A stretch of 6,650 bases of DNA from Verrucomicrobiia bacterium (lineage in GTDB: Bacteria; Verrucomicrobiota; Verrucomicrobiae; Limisphaerales; JAKPVM01). Of this stretch, positions 6,382-6,650 are shown piece after piece. The notes beneath the pieces are model-generated. The model saw nothing but the letters and a program-made list of their open reading frames with translations. It was not told where the DNA came from and made no database searches. The position numbers were made by a program, and so were the translations under genes. The stretch spans positions 1 to 6,650 of the forward strand of contig JAOADO010000056.1 of NCBI GenBank assembly GCA_026417275.1, in the 5' to 3' direction. Position 1 is the first letter of the stretch; every line of letters begins with the position of its first letter.

Positions 6382-6650
6382 ATCTTATCTATTTACCCAA
6401 ACTTTCCGATTTAGAAAACATCCATTCCCAGCCCACCCAAATTATAATAACATAACAAACGGACGAAACAGACCTAATCCACACAAAAAAACCCAACACA
6501 CCTCTGGCAAAACAAACTCAACACAACCCCACTCACCCCCCAGAGACAATCTACCCCCATGCAACCAGAAAACATCCTCCAAAACAAAATCGAAACAACA
6601 CCCTATAAACACCACAACAAACACCTACCAGACACATTCACAGAAACCCC
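6382..6650. other. A/C-rich stretch without a secure gene
   Basis: After the terminator the plus strand is extremely rich in A and C: 54 of the 60 bases at 6481-6540 are A or C, with only two G. Such composition makes open frames trivially long on both strands, so a 60-codon minus-strand frame at 6442-6624 is not credible. TATAAT occurs at 6443-6448 but without a matching -35 on the plus strand. The only possible coding signal is a plus-strand frame that starts at 6559 and runs off the end. Confidence 0.6.
6559..6650 (+). CDS. Possible 5' end of an unidentified CDS, running off the window
   Basis: An ATG at 6559 opens a frame of 30 codons that continues past the window edge (MQPENILQNKIETTPYKHHN...). 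An in-frame TAA at 6475 bounds it upstream. Codon use (AAC, AAA, ATC, GAA, CTC, CAC) resembles the two plus-strand DUF1080 genes, and like them it lacks a Shine-Dalgarno. Against it, the local A/C richness makes stop codons rare by composition alone, so openness is weak evidence. I recognise no family. It would lie about 180 nt after the terminator, as a separate transcription unit. Confidence 0.25.
   Translation, partial: MQPENILQNKIETTPYKHHNKHLPDTFTET

Noticed and set aside
6443..6448. TATAAT as a plus-strand promoter
   Set aside because: No -35-like hexamer is found at 15-19 nt upstream, and the motif is likely by chance in AT-rich DNA.
6442..6624. 60-codon minus-strand open frame in non-coding DNA
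   Set aside because: The product is almost only Val, Phe, Leu, Cys, Gly and Trp, as expected from G/T-rich sequence, and there is no recognisable domain. It is a composition artefact.

Overview
The window holds a conserved housekeeping cluster on the minus strand (positions 1-2528) beside an accessory, secreted carbohydrate-type locus (2826-6326) in which a minus-strand gene is divergent from two plus-strand genes. The likely source is a member of the Planctomycetota/PVC group, perhaps class Phycisphaerae. The basis is the pairing of DUF1080 (3-keto-disaccharide hydrolase-like) exported proteins with a Tat-exported L-fucose/L-arabinose-isomerase-like protein, a gene inventory typical of that group. 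This placement is inference from gene content, since no rRNA or other marker is present.

Positions 1-2528, read right to left, form a tight operon: folP (dihydropteroate synthase), cdaA (diadenylate cyclase, makes c-di-AMP), a one-domain YbbR protein, and the start of glmM (phosphoglucosamine mutase, cut by the window edge). folP and cdaA overlap by 4 nt, cdaA and ybbR are 3 nt apart, and ybbR and glmM are 21 nt apart. The cdaA-ybbR-glmM order is the known c-di-AMP/cell-wall-precursor module. folP at its head ties folate synthesis to the same transcript. A plausible sigma70-type promoter lies just upstream of folP.

Positions 2529-2825 are non-coding apart from that promoter and one doubtful 33-codon ORF. 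Positions 2826-4334 (minus) encode a 502-residue Tat-signal sugar-isomerase-like protein. A 148-bp divergent spacer follows. Two plus-strand genes (4483-5280 and 5313-6326) encode exported DUF1080 proteins: a probable lipoprotein with a Thr/Gln/Pro linker, and a larger Sec-exported protein with an extra N-terminal domain and a Pro-rich linker. A 9-bp hairpin at 6361-6381 probably ends this transcript. The remaining 270 bases are A/C-rich; they hold no secure gene, but a new plus-strand CDS may begin at 6559.

The whole window shows a strong strand asymmetry: the plus strand is rich in A and C, and the minus strand in G and T. This extends to codon third positions of genes on both strands. The simplest reading is that the minus strand is the replication leading strand. 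On that reading the housekeeping operon is co-oriented with replication and the DUF1080 pair is head-on.

The most interesting part biologically is 2826-6326, a small, probably extracytoplasmic sugar-modifying locus whose substrate cannot be read from the sequence.
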